NCBI RefSeq assembly: GCF_000276665.1
Contig: NW_004955470.1
Location: forward strand, 346,365-410,364
Origin: Chinchilla lanigera
Taxonomy: Eukaryota; Chordata; Mammalia; Rodentia; Chinchillidae
Reading direction: 5' to 3'
Length of the DNA stretch: 64,000 bases
A model generated the notes under the pieces. It made no database searches, had not been told where the DNA came from, and was given only the letters and a program-made list of their open reading frames with translations. Positions 10,958 through 22,495 of this stretch are shown piece after piece; within the stretch, counting starts at the first letter, position 1; each line of letters opens with the position of its first letter. Position numbers and translations under genes: made by a program.

Positions 10958-12948
10958 TTAATCAAAATGGATCACAGAACGGACCATGAGTACATGCATT
11001 GTAAATTGCATAGCAGAAAGAATTATAGGACCTGTATTATTCTTAGGTTCAATAAAGTTTCCAGTTACATTGAAAACTCAGTATGGAAAGCAAACTATTG
11101 GTATACTGGCATCATCAAAATTCAAAAACATTCTCTCCTTAAGTTTAACTTTTTTATGTTTTATTATTACGTATTTGCCATAGACAATTATCACATTCCT
11201 TATGGAGAGTTGAAAATAAAATTTTGAAAACTGGACATTTGTAGTCACACTGTGAAGGAAATAAAAACACAAATGCTAAAATGGGAAGAGACATTTATAA
11301 ATCAGTGATCCTGTACAAACCCAACTTCTGAAAATGGAGAAACCTAACATAATAAGAGCAAGACCCCATAATATTAAAGAAAACAATCCTTTATAACTGA
11401 GCAACTTGTTGCAAAAAAGACATAAATGTCTGTTAAAAATATGAAAAAGTGATCCTCATTACTGCTCATTAGGAAAAGGCAAATTAAATCCACAATGTGC
11501 ACCATCACTATTCACAAGATAAAACTTATGCTCAGGGAGAGCTGAGGGAGTCTGTCAGGATGGAAATCACACAGCGCATGCTCTCTGACTTGAAAATCAT
11601 TAAATTAGAAAGCAAACAGAAACCCACCTTAAATTTAAAATACTCACTTAACCAGTATGTTAAATTAATAAATTAAAGGCAATATTGGTAAATATTTTGA
11701 ACTGAATGATAAATAAACTACAAATTACTAAGTTCTTTGATAGATAGTTAAAACAATATTAGAAGAAAATTGGTATATATATGCATATATACTGTCATAT
11801 TTCAAAAACAAAAATTTAAAACAATTGAGTTTCTGGTACTTTTCTCAGGATTTCTTGGATTCCCTTGTTCTATGGCTATTGCACATTAACCTGATTATTC
11901 AGTCAAAGCTGCAGTGTCAGGTGTGATTTGAATCTGGCATTCATTTTTCAGTAGCCACTGGTCCTGCAAAGCCAGTCATGCTTCTCCAGTCAGCAGCTGG
12001 AGTAGACGCGCAGCAGGTCAGCAGCATAGCTCAGGCAGGGGGAGGTTACAGGGGGACATCACTACTCTGTTACTGCTGCCTCAAAAGACCAAGGACGAGC
12101 CTGAGAATGCCAAACTCTTAATTAAATAGCATCATCTGGGTGTGAGAGTGGATGGTTCAAAGATCTTTGATTTCACATATACTTTTCTGACTTTCAAAAT
12201 TAAACTTAATCCTTTCCATTTGACATAATGGTATATGTGTTGGAAAAAATTTGAGATAAAAATTAATAAAATTTGTGGAGTGTGGCAAGGGAGTTAAAAG
12301 GAATGGCTTAATAGCTGTATGCATCACTATTAGAAGAAGAAGGTCTTTAAATTGGGGATGATATCATTGAGATGTATCACAAAAAGATAGAAACCTTCAG
12401 AGAGAAAGAAGAAGCATTTCATCAGCTGTAATGGAACAAATAGAAGAAGGAGATAAAAAGCAAATTCTGGAAACACAGCACAAGATGGACACTGTGGAAT
12501 TTTCACCCAGTTTATGTGCTGTTCTCATGTCTGTCTCCTGCTGTCTATGCAGCACGGGAACCCTGTCACATGCACACGCTTAGAGGGAATGCAGGCTGCT
12601 TTTAATTCTATTATTGTAATCCTAACCTAGGTCTACTATGATAGCTATTTTGTTCTTTGAGAGGAACATGATGACTATGATAACTGATGAAAACCAGGCC
12701 CTGTGATTGTCCCTCCAATTGGAGATGGGCCATTGGTAAGGAGAACACTGTGCCGAAGGCTGTTGTATTCTCTGCAGTATCAATGGTGACAAAAATAACA
12801 AGGGATTATGGGCTGGACAAGTACAGAAACAGAAAATGAAAGTGACCATGCACGTGCATGAAGAAAACTCAGGGACACAAAAATGTGACCTGGTTCCTCA
12901 ACTGAACTTCTTCACGAGCAGCTGCAGCATCCTCCTGAGAGATGTGTA
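10958..12948. repeat. Left copy of long paralogous block
   Basis: Aligns with 32164-34145 at high similarity, starting TTAATCAAAATGGAT. It is AT-rich, contains LINE-1-like fragments (annotated separately), and lies 3' of the IGKV5-like pseudogene. No gene seen. Confidence 0.75.
11250..11780 (+). mobile_element. LINE-1 fragments (decayed)
   Basis: The stretch AAAAAGTGATCCTCATTACTGCTCATTAGGAAA, then GGCAAATTAAATCCACAATG, resembles the C-terminal end of LINE-1 ORF2. AAGTTCTTTGATAG through ACAATATTAGAAGAAAAT resembles an internal ORF2 stretch. No intact frame remains. The same fragments recur at about 32440-32970. Classification is by eye. Confidence 0.5.
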
Positions 12949-12976
12949 GAGTTTTGTGTCTGTGCGTATCACGGGG
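12949..12976 (-). promoter_or_regulatory. Degenerate 12-RSS of IGKV5-like pseudogene 1
   Basis: On the minus strand the heptamer is CCCCGTG instead of CACAGTG (12970-12976). A 12-bp spacer and nonamer ACAAAACTC (12949-12957) follow. The changed heptamer should strongly reduce RAG cleavage. Confidence 0.8.
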
Positions 12977-13436
12977 AGGGCCAATTAGCATCCTGCTGAC
13001 ACAAGTAGTGTGCAGAATCCTCACATTCCAGGGTAAAATCTGGTCCATAGTCACTGCCACTGAACCAGGAAGGGATCCCAGAGATGAGAGTTGTAGCTCC
13101 TCTAATAAGGAGCTTAGGAGCTTCTCCTGGTTTCTGTTGATACCACTGCATATCATAATCAGTGTCTGTGCTGGCGTTGCAGGTGATGGTGGCCTTGACT
13201 CCTACAGCCACTGACAGGAGTGCTGGAGACTGTTTCTGCCAGGGAGTCTGCTATAGGACAAAATATGCAAAATAAGTTCTATGCATCCTATTTAGAGAAA
13301 ACAAAGTATCCATTTCTTATAAATATGGAATAGTTGGTAAAAATCCCGAAGATTTAAATCCTTGAATTAAAGGAAATGTTTCTCTTACCAGAAATGCACT
13401 GGAGGAAGAAACAGAAGAGCCGAGCCTGGAACCCAT
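12977..13436 (-). pseudogene. IGKV: IGKV5-like pseudogene 1
   Basis: Broken kappa V segment of IGKV5 type. The leader exon (13389-13436, 48 nt) keeps an ATG and GTAAGA donor, but it is one base shorter than its paralogue at 34602-34650, which shifts the frame. The V exon (12977-13247) follows a TATAGCAG acceptor. It opens with DSLAET, loses frame through a short deletion, then continues [21 protein letters not shown]2 is intact ([16 protein letters not shown]). CDR1/CDR2 (TDTDYD, ATTL) and the PGEA motif are typical of IGKV5-2. FR3 lacks about five codons ([13 protein letters not shown]), a deletion shared with the second copy and so older than the duplication. The heptamer is also degraded. 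Both cysteines and the Trp remain, but the segment cannot make a normal chain. Confidence 0.9.
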
Positions 13437-13537
13437 CACCTTTGCTCTGACCCTCAGCTGACAGTGTGTCTCCTCATCAGTCCATCACCATGCATTGCAT
13501 GGCTTCAGACGTGCTGGGGGTGACTTATGGGAGAAAT

Positions 13538-13545
13538 ATGCAAAT
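13538..13545 (-). promoter_or_regulatory. Octamer of IGKV5-like pseudogene 1
   Basis: ATTTGCAT on the minus strand, about 100 bp upstream of the leader ATG. The promoter element is intact although the gene is broken, so germline transcription is possible. Confidence 0.85.
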
Positions 13546-15204
13546 TGTATTATGCGCAGTAGTGAGTTACAGAGGCAGTTTTGAAGTTGCAGAGACCAGA
13601 GTTTCTCACAGGGCCAAAGCATGATTTCACCTTCACAGCTTCTGACATCAGAGAGGTGAAAAATAAATCCCAACTACCTGGGCTGTTATCATCTCCCCAT
13701 TCCTTGCTCATCGACAACCAGACTCATTCATTTGCAGGGTGTATTGTTATATTTTCTGCTGTTTTGCTTATCTGTGCTGTCATGATTTGATTCCATGGAT
13801 ATTTTAATACTTTCCAATGTTCAGGCTTGTAAGCAGGACCCTATTCTGTCTGTTGTGATGGAATCCAGATCAGAGATGTGGCTCTCTATTACTCTTCATT
13901 GCAGCAAACATGGTCTTCACTTCTCATCTGAACTTTTATTTTACATTAACACAAATATCATTTTGCTGAATAATCATTCTATTGAACTTTATCCTTCAAT
14001 CCCGGGAATTGGGACTGAACATCTTTTTTCCTCTCCATATGAAATATCTGGCTTGTTCATTCTTTATAGTTAGTGGGAAGAAACTGTGTCTCTGTGTTGC
14101 TTTTTGCTCTACAGAAGCAGAACATTGAGATAATTATCAAAGCACATATGATCACTTCAGCTCCCTGTCATTTTAAACCACTAGGATGCAGGTAGATGTA
14201 GGACTTAGCTTAACCTAGTTGAGGTCCCTCTCGACCCCAAAGAATAACCTGTTGATTGGTGTTAATGTCTACAAGTATTGAAGTCCATTTTGTAATTATA
14301 TTTAGAAATGACAGATACAAAAAACAGCCCATACAATATAGTGACTTAGAAATCAACTGTTTGCCTTTTATTCCTGTCCTCTAATTTGCTAAAAGACCAG
14401 AAAATTCACTCCATCCAAATCTTAAATATCTGCTGATAAAACAAGGGATTAGATACTAGAACAATGTTTGTAGAATTAAGAAGCAGTTTTAAAGCAGAAT
14501 TTTGAGAAAATTGAATTTCAATCTTTCTATCTGAAAGAGTCTAATGTGCGTTTCCTACCAGGACTAGTGTGCTCCTCCACACCCCCTTGGAGACAAGTGG
14601 TTTCATCTGTTATTTAATTCACTAGGTATTCAGATATTTTGGTGCTTTTTATTAATACCTTTATATCATCTTACTTTCTCTATAAAAACAGAGAGTAGAT
14701 CTTTGATCACAAAGAAAAATAAGAAGGCTTTGTTTTAGATGAAAGTGAATCAAAGACTTACTTCATAGGAATTTTCACAAACTGAAATGTCTTAACTTTT
14801 ATGTGAAGCTAATTATCTCCATCTTGACTCTAGGGGCTTCTACAGATGTATTACAATGTTTTCAAGTGAGTGCAGCATTTCATAAGGGATTTACAAACAA
14901 GGATTACAAAGAAAAATATTAGATAGCAAATACTATCTGGACATTAATAAACATTAATGGATATTAGTCATGTATGGACATAAATAATGTAACTGGAAAT
15001 CAATGGACATTAATCCTGAGCCTCAATAAACAGATATTATATATGTAGGCAAAGAAAATTTCATAAATGTGCATACATATGTTTACTCGTAGTACTTGTA
15101 TCATAAACTTTGATTATGTAAGTATACATGTTAATTAATCAAAATTATATACATTCTTTAAGAATTGTATATTGATATATATTATACATGTACATATATA
15201 TTTA

Positions 15205-15395
15205 AAAACCACTTTTCTTTTTTTTGTGATACTAGGTAATGAACCCAATGCCTTCCTACTGGACTATATCTAGACTTGATTTTTATTTTCAGTCAGTTTC
15301 TCTCTTCCTTGGTTGCCCTGAATGGACTTAACTTGTTATCTTGCTTCATTCTCCCAGGGTGGTGGGATTACAGGCGTGTGGCACTCTATCAGTCC
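15205..15395 (-). mobile_element. B4-like composite SINE (decayed)
   Basis: Reverse orientation. A degenerate ID-like part (GATACTAGGTAATGAACCCAATGCCTT) is followed by a B1/7SL-like part ending CCCAGGGTGGTGGGATTACAGGCGTG. A paralogous copy is at 36580-36750, so this insertion predates the segmental duplication. Confidence 0.6.
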
Positions 15396-16108
15396 ATAAT
15401 CTTTCATTTATGAGAGGTAGACTTAACAATTTATGATGGCTATGTCACGTATTAAAAGTATATTATGATTATATCTTCTATTACTACTAAGTATGTTAGT
15501 CTGAACCAACTATGGTAATTTTTCCACAAGTGAAATTAATATTGCTCTTCTTATTGGAGTATTTATTTCATAGGTAGATAAATTTCCTCTTCATATATCA
15601 CTTTCTGATAAATTTTTAAGAATACAGGCATAGGCCACTAGTTTGTTGAATAAATATATTTATATATGGGCATAAGTAAATACTATATTATTCAGCATGG
15701 TCACAATAATTCTTTGTACTAGCCCTGCAAAAAACTTAGGCATTTATTTTCCTGTTCTTCATGTTCTTATCAAGGATCATCTGGTTGATTGACATAGAGT
15801 AGACCTTGTTGGATCTTTCTGGGACACTGAGGTGGTTTTCACCTTATAAAGTGAATTTGAGCTACACCCAAGGCCAGAAGGCTGAGACACCGAGGACACA
15901 GCATCTCTGACAAACTGAGGAGTGAGGAAAATCCCCACACCAGGCTCCTCTGCTAGGTTTACCTCCACTGTCCTTTAACATACCTTTGTCACATTTTGAT
16001 GCATTGTTCCCATTTGATTATTACTGATGATTCTAAAAACTTTAATTACAGTTAGTTACAAAGGAATTTGATAACACTATGAAAAAATTAGGTTTTCCAG
16101 CATTTGTC

Positions 16109-16132
16109 ATATATATATATATATATATATAT
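16109..16132. repeat. (TA)n microsatellite
   Basis: About 12 TA units. The paralogous site near 37590 is much shorter. Confidence 0.95.
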
Positions 16133-17439
16133 TTCCAAATACAATTTTACGTTGAGAGTAAAAGAAAACTCTGTGTATTTTAGCAAGTAGCTTCAAAAAG
16201 AAATTTTCTTAAATGTCCCCATTGAGGCAAAAATCTCTTTAACTAAATTAAATATCCACTGCAGCACTGCATCTTGAATCTTCTTTGGGTCTCTGACATC
16301 CTTCTGCACTGTGAGGAGGGTTCGCGCTTCTTCATTCATAAGGAGTTTTGAGCGACACTGTGATGCTCCCAGGAAGTGGGTATTTTTTCAGCAGCAAAAC
16401 ACGTGTATTTGGGAAAAATCATTTAAACTAAGAAAGTAAAATTTAAAAATGTTTATATCATTTAAGTACTTTTTGTTCTTTTAGAATTGTTTTATTCTGT
16501 TTTGTTGCTTCTGTTTAGTTTAGTCAAGGAAGGTTTCTCAAGTGTATGCAGATTGTAACTTCATGTATTAATTCCCACATACTTCTAGTCCACCCCTCTG
16601 ACTTACAGTTTAGTCTATGAAGTGATAAAATTGTGTGCTATGACTCCATATTCACAGCTAATAAGTAGAAATAAATTTCAGGATATTTGGAGGCCCTCTA
16701 CATAACTAGAAAATATCTGAGACACGGGGCCATCCTGACATCCGGGACTGTCCCCTACCAACATTTTCACTATCACTTCAGAAAATAAATTTCTCAGACA
16801 GATGTCCATCTATTCTTTGCTGTACAGGTGACTAGGTAACAATAATCCTCTGAGATTTAAAACAAAAAAGAGAACTTAGGCCTTATGAAAATTAGCAGGC
16901 AGATGTAACCTTACAGAGAGGTGATTTTGCAAGGGATATAATCAGAATTCCACCCCTGGCTCTCTCTGCAGGCAGGACAGAGAATTCTTTGGCTCCAGGG
17001 CCCATTAGCTGGTGCTATGCACTCCAGGAAGCACCAGAGAAGACCCTATCTACAGTACTCACCTCTTTCCTTACCTCAGGAGAGTGAGAAGTGCTGAGCA
17101 GGTTATATTTCTCCACATTAAAACAGTTCCTGCTTGGACTAAGTTGAAAGTCTTCTTCATTCAATGAGTTCCAAATGATGCCACAACACAAAGTCCTGAT
17201 ACAATCATCTTTCCTTTGTATTGAGAAAGACCTGGTCTGATAGAACTGACATTAATACATAGTTTGATAGAAGTGTAAAGGAGAAAGACCATAAGGTTTC
17301 AGAGGAAAATGTCTGGTATCTTATTCCAAATCCTCCAGTGACATTCAAGGCCTGGCTGCATCTAGGAAAGGTTTTCAAAGGTAGGGGCACCAGGAGGAGC
17401 AGCTGGGCAGCCCAGCCTCACACTTCTGCTTCTTCGGGA

Positions 17440-17467
17440 GGTTTTTGTTATGGCTTGAATCACTGTG
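17440..17467 (-). promoter_or_regulatory. V-C recombination signal (12-RSS)
   Basis: On the minus strand, heptamer CACAGTG (17461-17467), 12-bp spacer, and nonamer ACAAAAACC (17440-17448). Both elements match consensus exactly, predicting efficient recombination. Confidence 0.96.
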
Positions 17468-17933
17468 GGAGGGGAACTATTATGCTGCATACAGTAATAA
17501 GTTGCAATGTCTTCAGGCTGCAGGTTCCTGATGGTGAGAGTGAAATCTGTCCCAGACCCACTGCCGCTGAACCTCGACAGGACTCCGGAGTGCAAATTAT
17601 TAGCATTATAGATCAGGAGAGTAGGAGCTTTCCCTGGTTTCTGCTGGTACCAGTTTACGTAACTGCTAACACCCTGACTGGCCCGGCAAGTGATGGTGAC
17701 TGTGTCTCCTACAGAGGCAGCCAGGGAGGGTGGAGGCTGGGTCACCTGGATGTCACATCGCACACCTGACACGGGAAACACAAACATGATCAATCAGGGT
17801 TTAAGAAAATGTCTCTGAAGAGGCAGGAAATAATGAACACACTGTGCTGAGTAAACTCCCAGGGCTGCCCTTCCTTACCTGGGAGGCAGAGCAGCAGGAG
17901 CCCCAGGAGCTGAGCGGGGACCCGCATGTCCAT
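17468..17933 (-). CDS. IGKV: Vkappa segment V-C, IGKV1-like, intact
   Basis: Kappa variable segment. The leader exon (17879-17933) encodes [18 protein letters not shown] with a GTAAGG donor. The V exon (17468-17765, 298 nt) completes the leader with GVRC and starts [17 protein letters not shown]. Conserved Cys (ITCRAS), Trp ([12 protein letters not shown]) and Cys ([11 protein letters not shown]) are present and the frame is open throughout. CDR1 is QGVSSY and the CDR2 area is NANNLHS. Odd residues are Pro where Ser is usual in FR1 (TQPPP) and GVLSRFSG where GVPSRFSG is usual. These could affect folding but are not disabling by themselves. It is nearly identical to V-E. CDR3 begins with Met, as in IGKV segments of the LQHNSYP type. 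Likely functional. Confidence 0.94.
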
Positions 17934-18011
17934 GCTGTGTCCTGACTGGGTCTGACTCCTGCACAAGGTGTGACAGCCTATGAAAAAGTCCCTGCTGCTG
18001 CGCTCTGGGAC

Positions 18012-18019
18012 ATGCAAAT
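18012..18019 (-). promoter_or_regulatory. V-C promoter octamer
   Basis: ATTTGCAT on the minus strand, 79 bp upstream of the V-C leader ATG. No obvious TATA box lies between them. Confidence 0.92.
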
Positions 18020-19280
18020 CAGCAGGTGTCGAGCTGTGTTAGGCACAGCTGCAGGGAGGCTCATTTCTGTCACGCAGGAAAGGATAACTGACCTGGGTCT
18101 CAGGAAAGGCTGGGCTGGATCAGATGTGCTGCACAGACTTCCAGTGTTTCTCCCAATGACCCACAGGACAAAGTCATTCTGCTCCAGTAGTGTAATTGGC
18201 TATGTCCTGTTCTCTGCATACTTCTGCACATTGTTTTATTGTCTCTGTTACACTGTTCTAGGGGAATGACCTTTGGACATGGGAGTAACTAAGGAATACT
18301 TGGAGGTTTGTGATGGCCACATTATAAAAAGAAAAATGAAGGCAATAAAATCTCTCAACTCTGTGAAGTGGTTTGGTTTTCTCTAGACACTGACACAACA
18401 TGGCTAAAATGCCCAGGTAGGAAATAATCAATTATATTTTCTAACTCTCCATGCTACAGCATCCCCAAATATACACAAGCACACACTCACACACACAAGA
18501 AAAAAACACACACTGACAAACATGAACCCAGAAAAAGACATATGGCAGTGCCTGGGCTCTTAATGAGGTCAAAGGCTGTCCCAATTAACCTCCTCTTAAA
18601 CATCTTACCTGGATAATTTGCAGTAATTTGGAAGCCAGAGCAAGAAACTGTAGCACGGCTCTAAGCCATAAAGGGAAATGCGAATGCTGAAGAATTTAGA
18701 GTTGGTCTAGCTGTTTGGTGACAACAGAAAATGCTTTTGCTATTTTTCCATTCTGCCTCTATCACTACATAGATTTTCAGTCTTGGGCTTAATGGCTTCC
18801 TCATTCTAGATGGTTACAGTGTCTCTAAGGATCAACCATTCTAACAACTACATGAGGGGAAAAACAGAGCAAAGCTGTTCACCATCTTCTTCTTAGCAGA
18901 ACCTAAATATTTCCTGGCATCTGGTCACCCTTCTCATTGCCCTTTAATCTCATTTTTCAGCTGATTCCCTGTCTCATAGTCATGCACCTGACTTCTTCCA
19001 AAGGAGGCCTGAGGGTCTGATGATGCACAGCAAGAAAGAGATGGTAATTAATAAACCGAACAAAACTGGGATTCTTCTTAGATGAGCCTTTAACAATATT
19101 GCCTTATTTTAACATTGCTTTGCTTATATTTTGATCAAACAGATAGAGAGCTCTGTAGGAAACTTTATCTTCTCAGGTTGAAACAAGCCTTGACCTGAAA
19201 ATGAGATGAAGTCAGGTTTCTAATTATCCAGGTGGAAGTTCTGGCTTCAGAAATATGGAAATAGACTTTCTGGCCCTGAA
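18020..19280. repeat. V-C 5' flank
   Basis: Non-coding, closely paralogous to the V-E 5' flank (39833-41080). It includes short CA-rich stretches near 18475-18515. No gene seen. Confidence 0.75.
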
Positions 19281-19638
19281 GTGAAGCAGAGATTTGGAAC
19301 AGAGGCCTCAAGCCCAGCTGAAGTCAGGTTTGTACTGCAGGAACCTGCAGGGCTGCAGCCCTGGAGTGGGGAGGAAGCACATGTTATCCTGGCCCACAGT
19401 GGTGAGGATCAGAGAGGAAAGTGCTCAAAATCTACAGGTCCTGAACTGGGCCAAGAATATGAGACCAGGAAAAGTTTCTGAGAACCCAGGACTGTAGGGT
19501 CCAGTGCAGATCTACTCAGAGCTGTTCTCCCTGTCCCGACATCTAGGACGAGAGGGGGGTCAGCAAAAGTTCTGTCCCTGAGTCTTGTTTCAGCCAGGTG
19601 CTGCTCTGCTTAGAAAGATAAGGAGCTGTGTGAAAAGG
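19281..19638. repeat. V-upstream module, copy 3 (holds empty provirus site)
   Basis: Module about 1.35 kb upstream of V-C. Sequence near 19375-19400 (GAAGCACATGTTATCCTGGCCCA) is the uninterrupted counterpart of the site where the provirus sits in the right-hand copy. Short open frames here have no domain. Confidence 0.75.
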
Positions 19639-19658
19639 ACACACACACACACACACAC
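19639..19658. repeat. (AC)n microsatellite
   Basis: Ten AC units. The paralogous site at 48042-48074 has expanded to about 16 units. Confidence 0.95.
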
Positions 19659-21053
19659 TTTGTATGTGTATTATGTCAACATAATAGAGGGAAAAGGGAG
19701 AAATCTAAAGTGAAACTCAATATTACAATTATCCCTCATTTTGGGGGGTATTTTAAAACTTGGGTCTTGAAGGGAGTGTAGTGTGCTAATGTAAATGTGA
19801 CTCAGCCCTGTCACACTTGGGGAATGGGGGATTTAATTTCACATATAAGCTACAAGAACTTTATCCTTTGTGGTGACATTTTTTAATTTCTTGAATTTTT
19901 TAGACTTTCAACCCTAGGCATAAAATATGATCAAATACACAGTGAATATATAAATTTAGACATTTGTTAGAGTAAAAGCCACATTCCCATAAATCCCCCA
20001 CAAAACTCAAAGTACTTTTGTTTTCAACCCACATGATTCTGTTCCATTGTTCTTGCCACACTTGGAAGCAGTTGTGAAAGTCTTCGTCATGACTGTCTGA
20101 CAGAGCCTGGTAGCAAATGCAGAGACAGCTGTTGTCAGTGCCCGCCAGCTTATGAGCAGGCTGTAATACCATTGCAGTGTGTCCTCATCTCCCTTTGCAG
20201 TGGATCTGGAGGAATGCAACCTGTGACTCTTCCCCAAGGTCAAAATTAACATGAACGATAAATGTTTTCAACTAATTCAGAACACTGAGGCGGCCATGAC
20301 AATACTTTTAAAGAAAATGATGAAAGACTTCTAAAAATACTTGAGAATGTAGCAAGAATGATTGTACAGATACGTTCGAAGCAATTGGGAATATTCTGAG
20401 AGGTATAAATGACAATATGTCTTTTGCTACCATGGATGATTTTAATTGAATCATGTACCATATTTTGTGCTCACCCCTCATATAATTGAATCTATTTAGA
20501 GTGTTATCATCAAGGAAATGTATGCAACTTGGAAATCTCAGCAAATAATTATGCAAGGAGAGCACGCTTTTAAACACTACTAGTTAGTTAAAGATTGCTG
20601 TGACCATTCAGAAGAACATTTAGGAATACTACTATTTGCAGTATAAAAACCCTTCTGAGTTACATCAAAAACGCCCTGGTAAATTTACGTGCTGAGCATT
20701 AGTTAGCAAAGAATACTAAAAAAAAAAGAAAGATAATCAGTGCATCTTCACATTGATAGAGGCTTTGAGGCTCATGAACATCTAAATCAAGGGGCACAGA
20801 TGGTCTCTCAGGTTCGATACAGAGGCACAATGTGTGCAATGTTTGTAGCACAGGAACATGTGTGTGTTGAAAAAGACAATAAAGTTTTATCTACAAGTGT
20901 AACATCACAGATTGTTATAAGATCGGTCTTGCATTGCTAACACAGCAGAACAATATTGTTTTTAATAAACCATGAGAGTTTTTCTAATCTTTGCTCCTCC
21001 CTGAATGTCTTTCCTGTTCTTTGCTATTAGTATCTGTCTGCTGTAGGTTGCGT
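19659..21053. repeat. Intergenic, paralogous to 48075-49480
   Basis: Non-coding sequence shared with the right-hand copy. Minus-strand open frames of 70-90 codons also occur in the paralogue but show no domain, and their ends differ. No gene is called. Confidence 0.6.
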
Positions 21054-21258
21054 GGCTTTCCTCATCTCTTGCTTCACTGCAGGAGGCAAACTGCTACTCT
21101 GTTGACAGTGCTAAGCTGCAAGGTCTTCTGGCTCAGGGTGGCTGATTCACGTGCAATTTAAGTGTGTCCCAAATGCACTGCCACTCAACCATAATGGGAC
21201 ATTGGTTTCCAAACTCATTTCTTTCATGTTTCTCAGGGCTTGCTGTGGTAGTTGAAAA
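21054..21258 (-). pseudogene. Truncated Vkappa relic 1
   Basis: Remnant of the 3' half of a kappa V exon. From the FR2/CDR2 region onward the minus strand reads ETNVPLWLSGSAFGTHLNCT, then PEPEDLAA, then HCQQSSSLPP, which follows the Vkappa FR3-CDR3 pattern. A stop in FR3 and a substitution at the residue before the Cys break it. There is no leader, FR1 or CDR1. A decayed RSS (heptamer TGCAGTG at 21075-21081, 12-bp spacer, nonamer AGGAAAGCC) follows. Paralogous to 49489-49682. Confidence 0.8.
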
Positions 21259-21961
21259 GTAAAATGGGGATATTCCTAATCTCACTAATAAAATGTATGC
21301 TTAAAACTGAATGCTCATCTCACAAATACTCATTTTCAGTGTGCAGAAAACTAAATTTATATTTTCTTTTAAAAGTTGCAATAATGAAATAATACTAGAC
21401 TGGAAGACATGAAAAAATATTTATTCTGTGAGGTGTTTGTGTAACTAAGATCCACCTCCTTCTCCCTCTGTACTCTGTCCTGTTATGTGTAATTCCATAT
21501 TAAGAAATCCTTTACCCTGGAACATGAGCTCCTTGTCATACCTCCTGTTCATTGCTTACTTTCCAGCAGAAATGTGAGGTTGTTCCCATGTGGCCAATAT
21601 TAGTAACTCCCTCTTTGATAGATGACAGCTGATCACAGCAGCCAAAGGGGTGGCTTTTCTGAAAAGAGCACTGGTTAATGTGTACATCATACATGGGCTT
21701 GGATTAGGATCAACACACTCAAAGGATGTTTGGAGACAAATGTTTGGAGTGAGAGCTGCAGTAGGCCAATTAAATGCTTTGGTGAAAGGAGCACAAATGT
21801 CTACTCTTCAAGCTGTACCCAAGGCTGTGAATTGAGTATTAGAAAAGCAAAATCTGCAGCACCAAGTGTATCTGCGAGGCTCAGAGTCAAAACAGATGAA
21901 AGCTTCTTTCTCTTCTTCAGCTCACAAATCCTTTAGATTACTTTTAATTGTTTTTATATAT

Positions 21962-22055
21962 TTCTTTTGAGACAGGGTCTCACTATGTAGCCCAGTTGCG
22001 ATTAAACTTGCTGCTATCTTCCTGCCTCAGCCTCCCTACTGGTAGCACTGCAGAC
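21962..22055 (-). mobile_element. B1-like SINE fragment
   Basis: Reverse orientation: TTTTGAGACAGGGTCTCACT, then GTAGCCCAGTTG, and CCTGCCTCAGCCTCCCTACT. This is the 7SL-derived B1/Alu right-to-left pattern. Paralogous copy at 50505-50600. Confidence 0.75.
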
Positions 22056-22495
22056 AAAGACATCATTTGCCCAGTAAAAAATTTTCATAGATAAGTTCTG
22101 TTTATTATGAAATGACAAATGATACTCTGGTGGCCATTCTGAACTAGGATATTGACAACTTGAAAAAGAATAAAATGAATGAGTTCAGTGGGTCATGAGA
22201 GTACACACCAGTTGACAGCTCTTACAGTACTTGCATAAGTGAATGAAATATTCTAAGATTCAGAATGATCCAGAAATAAAATGAAGAAATAACACAAATG
22301 CTGAAATTCATCACAGTGGAGACATTGCGAAGTTAGAGTGCAGCTGGCCCATACTGGAATTCACACGGGTGAAATACAGCTTCTGAGAATTTGAAATCCT
22401 GGGGCTTCTCACGGGAATGAAAAAGCACATGGCTGCATCTAGAAATACATATATTTCAATATATTCAGTACTTCTGGTTTGTGACATAAACAGCA

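Larger units (their letters stand above)
13546..17439. repeat. Intergenic between pseudogene 1 and V-C
   Basis: Non-coding, paralogous to 34760-39250. It includes a B4-like SINE, a TA microsatellite and the V-C 3' flank. Unlike the right-hand copy it contains no ID SINEs at the sites near 16010 and 16340 and no 141-bp local repeat. No gene seen. Confidence 0.7.

Noticed and set aside
17338..17769. 143-codon plus-strand frame opposite V-C (similar ones opposite V-A, V-D, V-E, V-F)
   Set aside because: Antisense shadow of a conserved V exon. Splice sites, RSS and octamer all support the minus strand.
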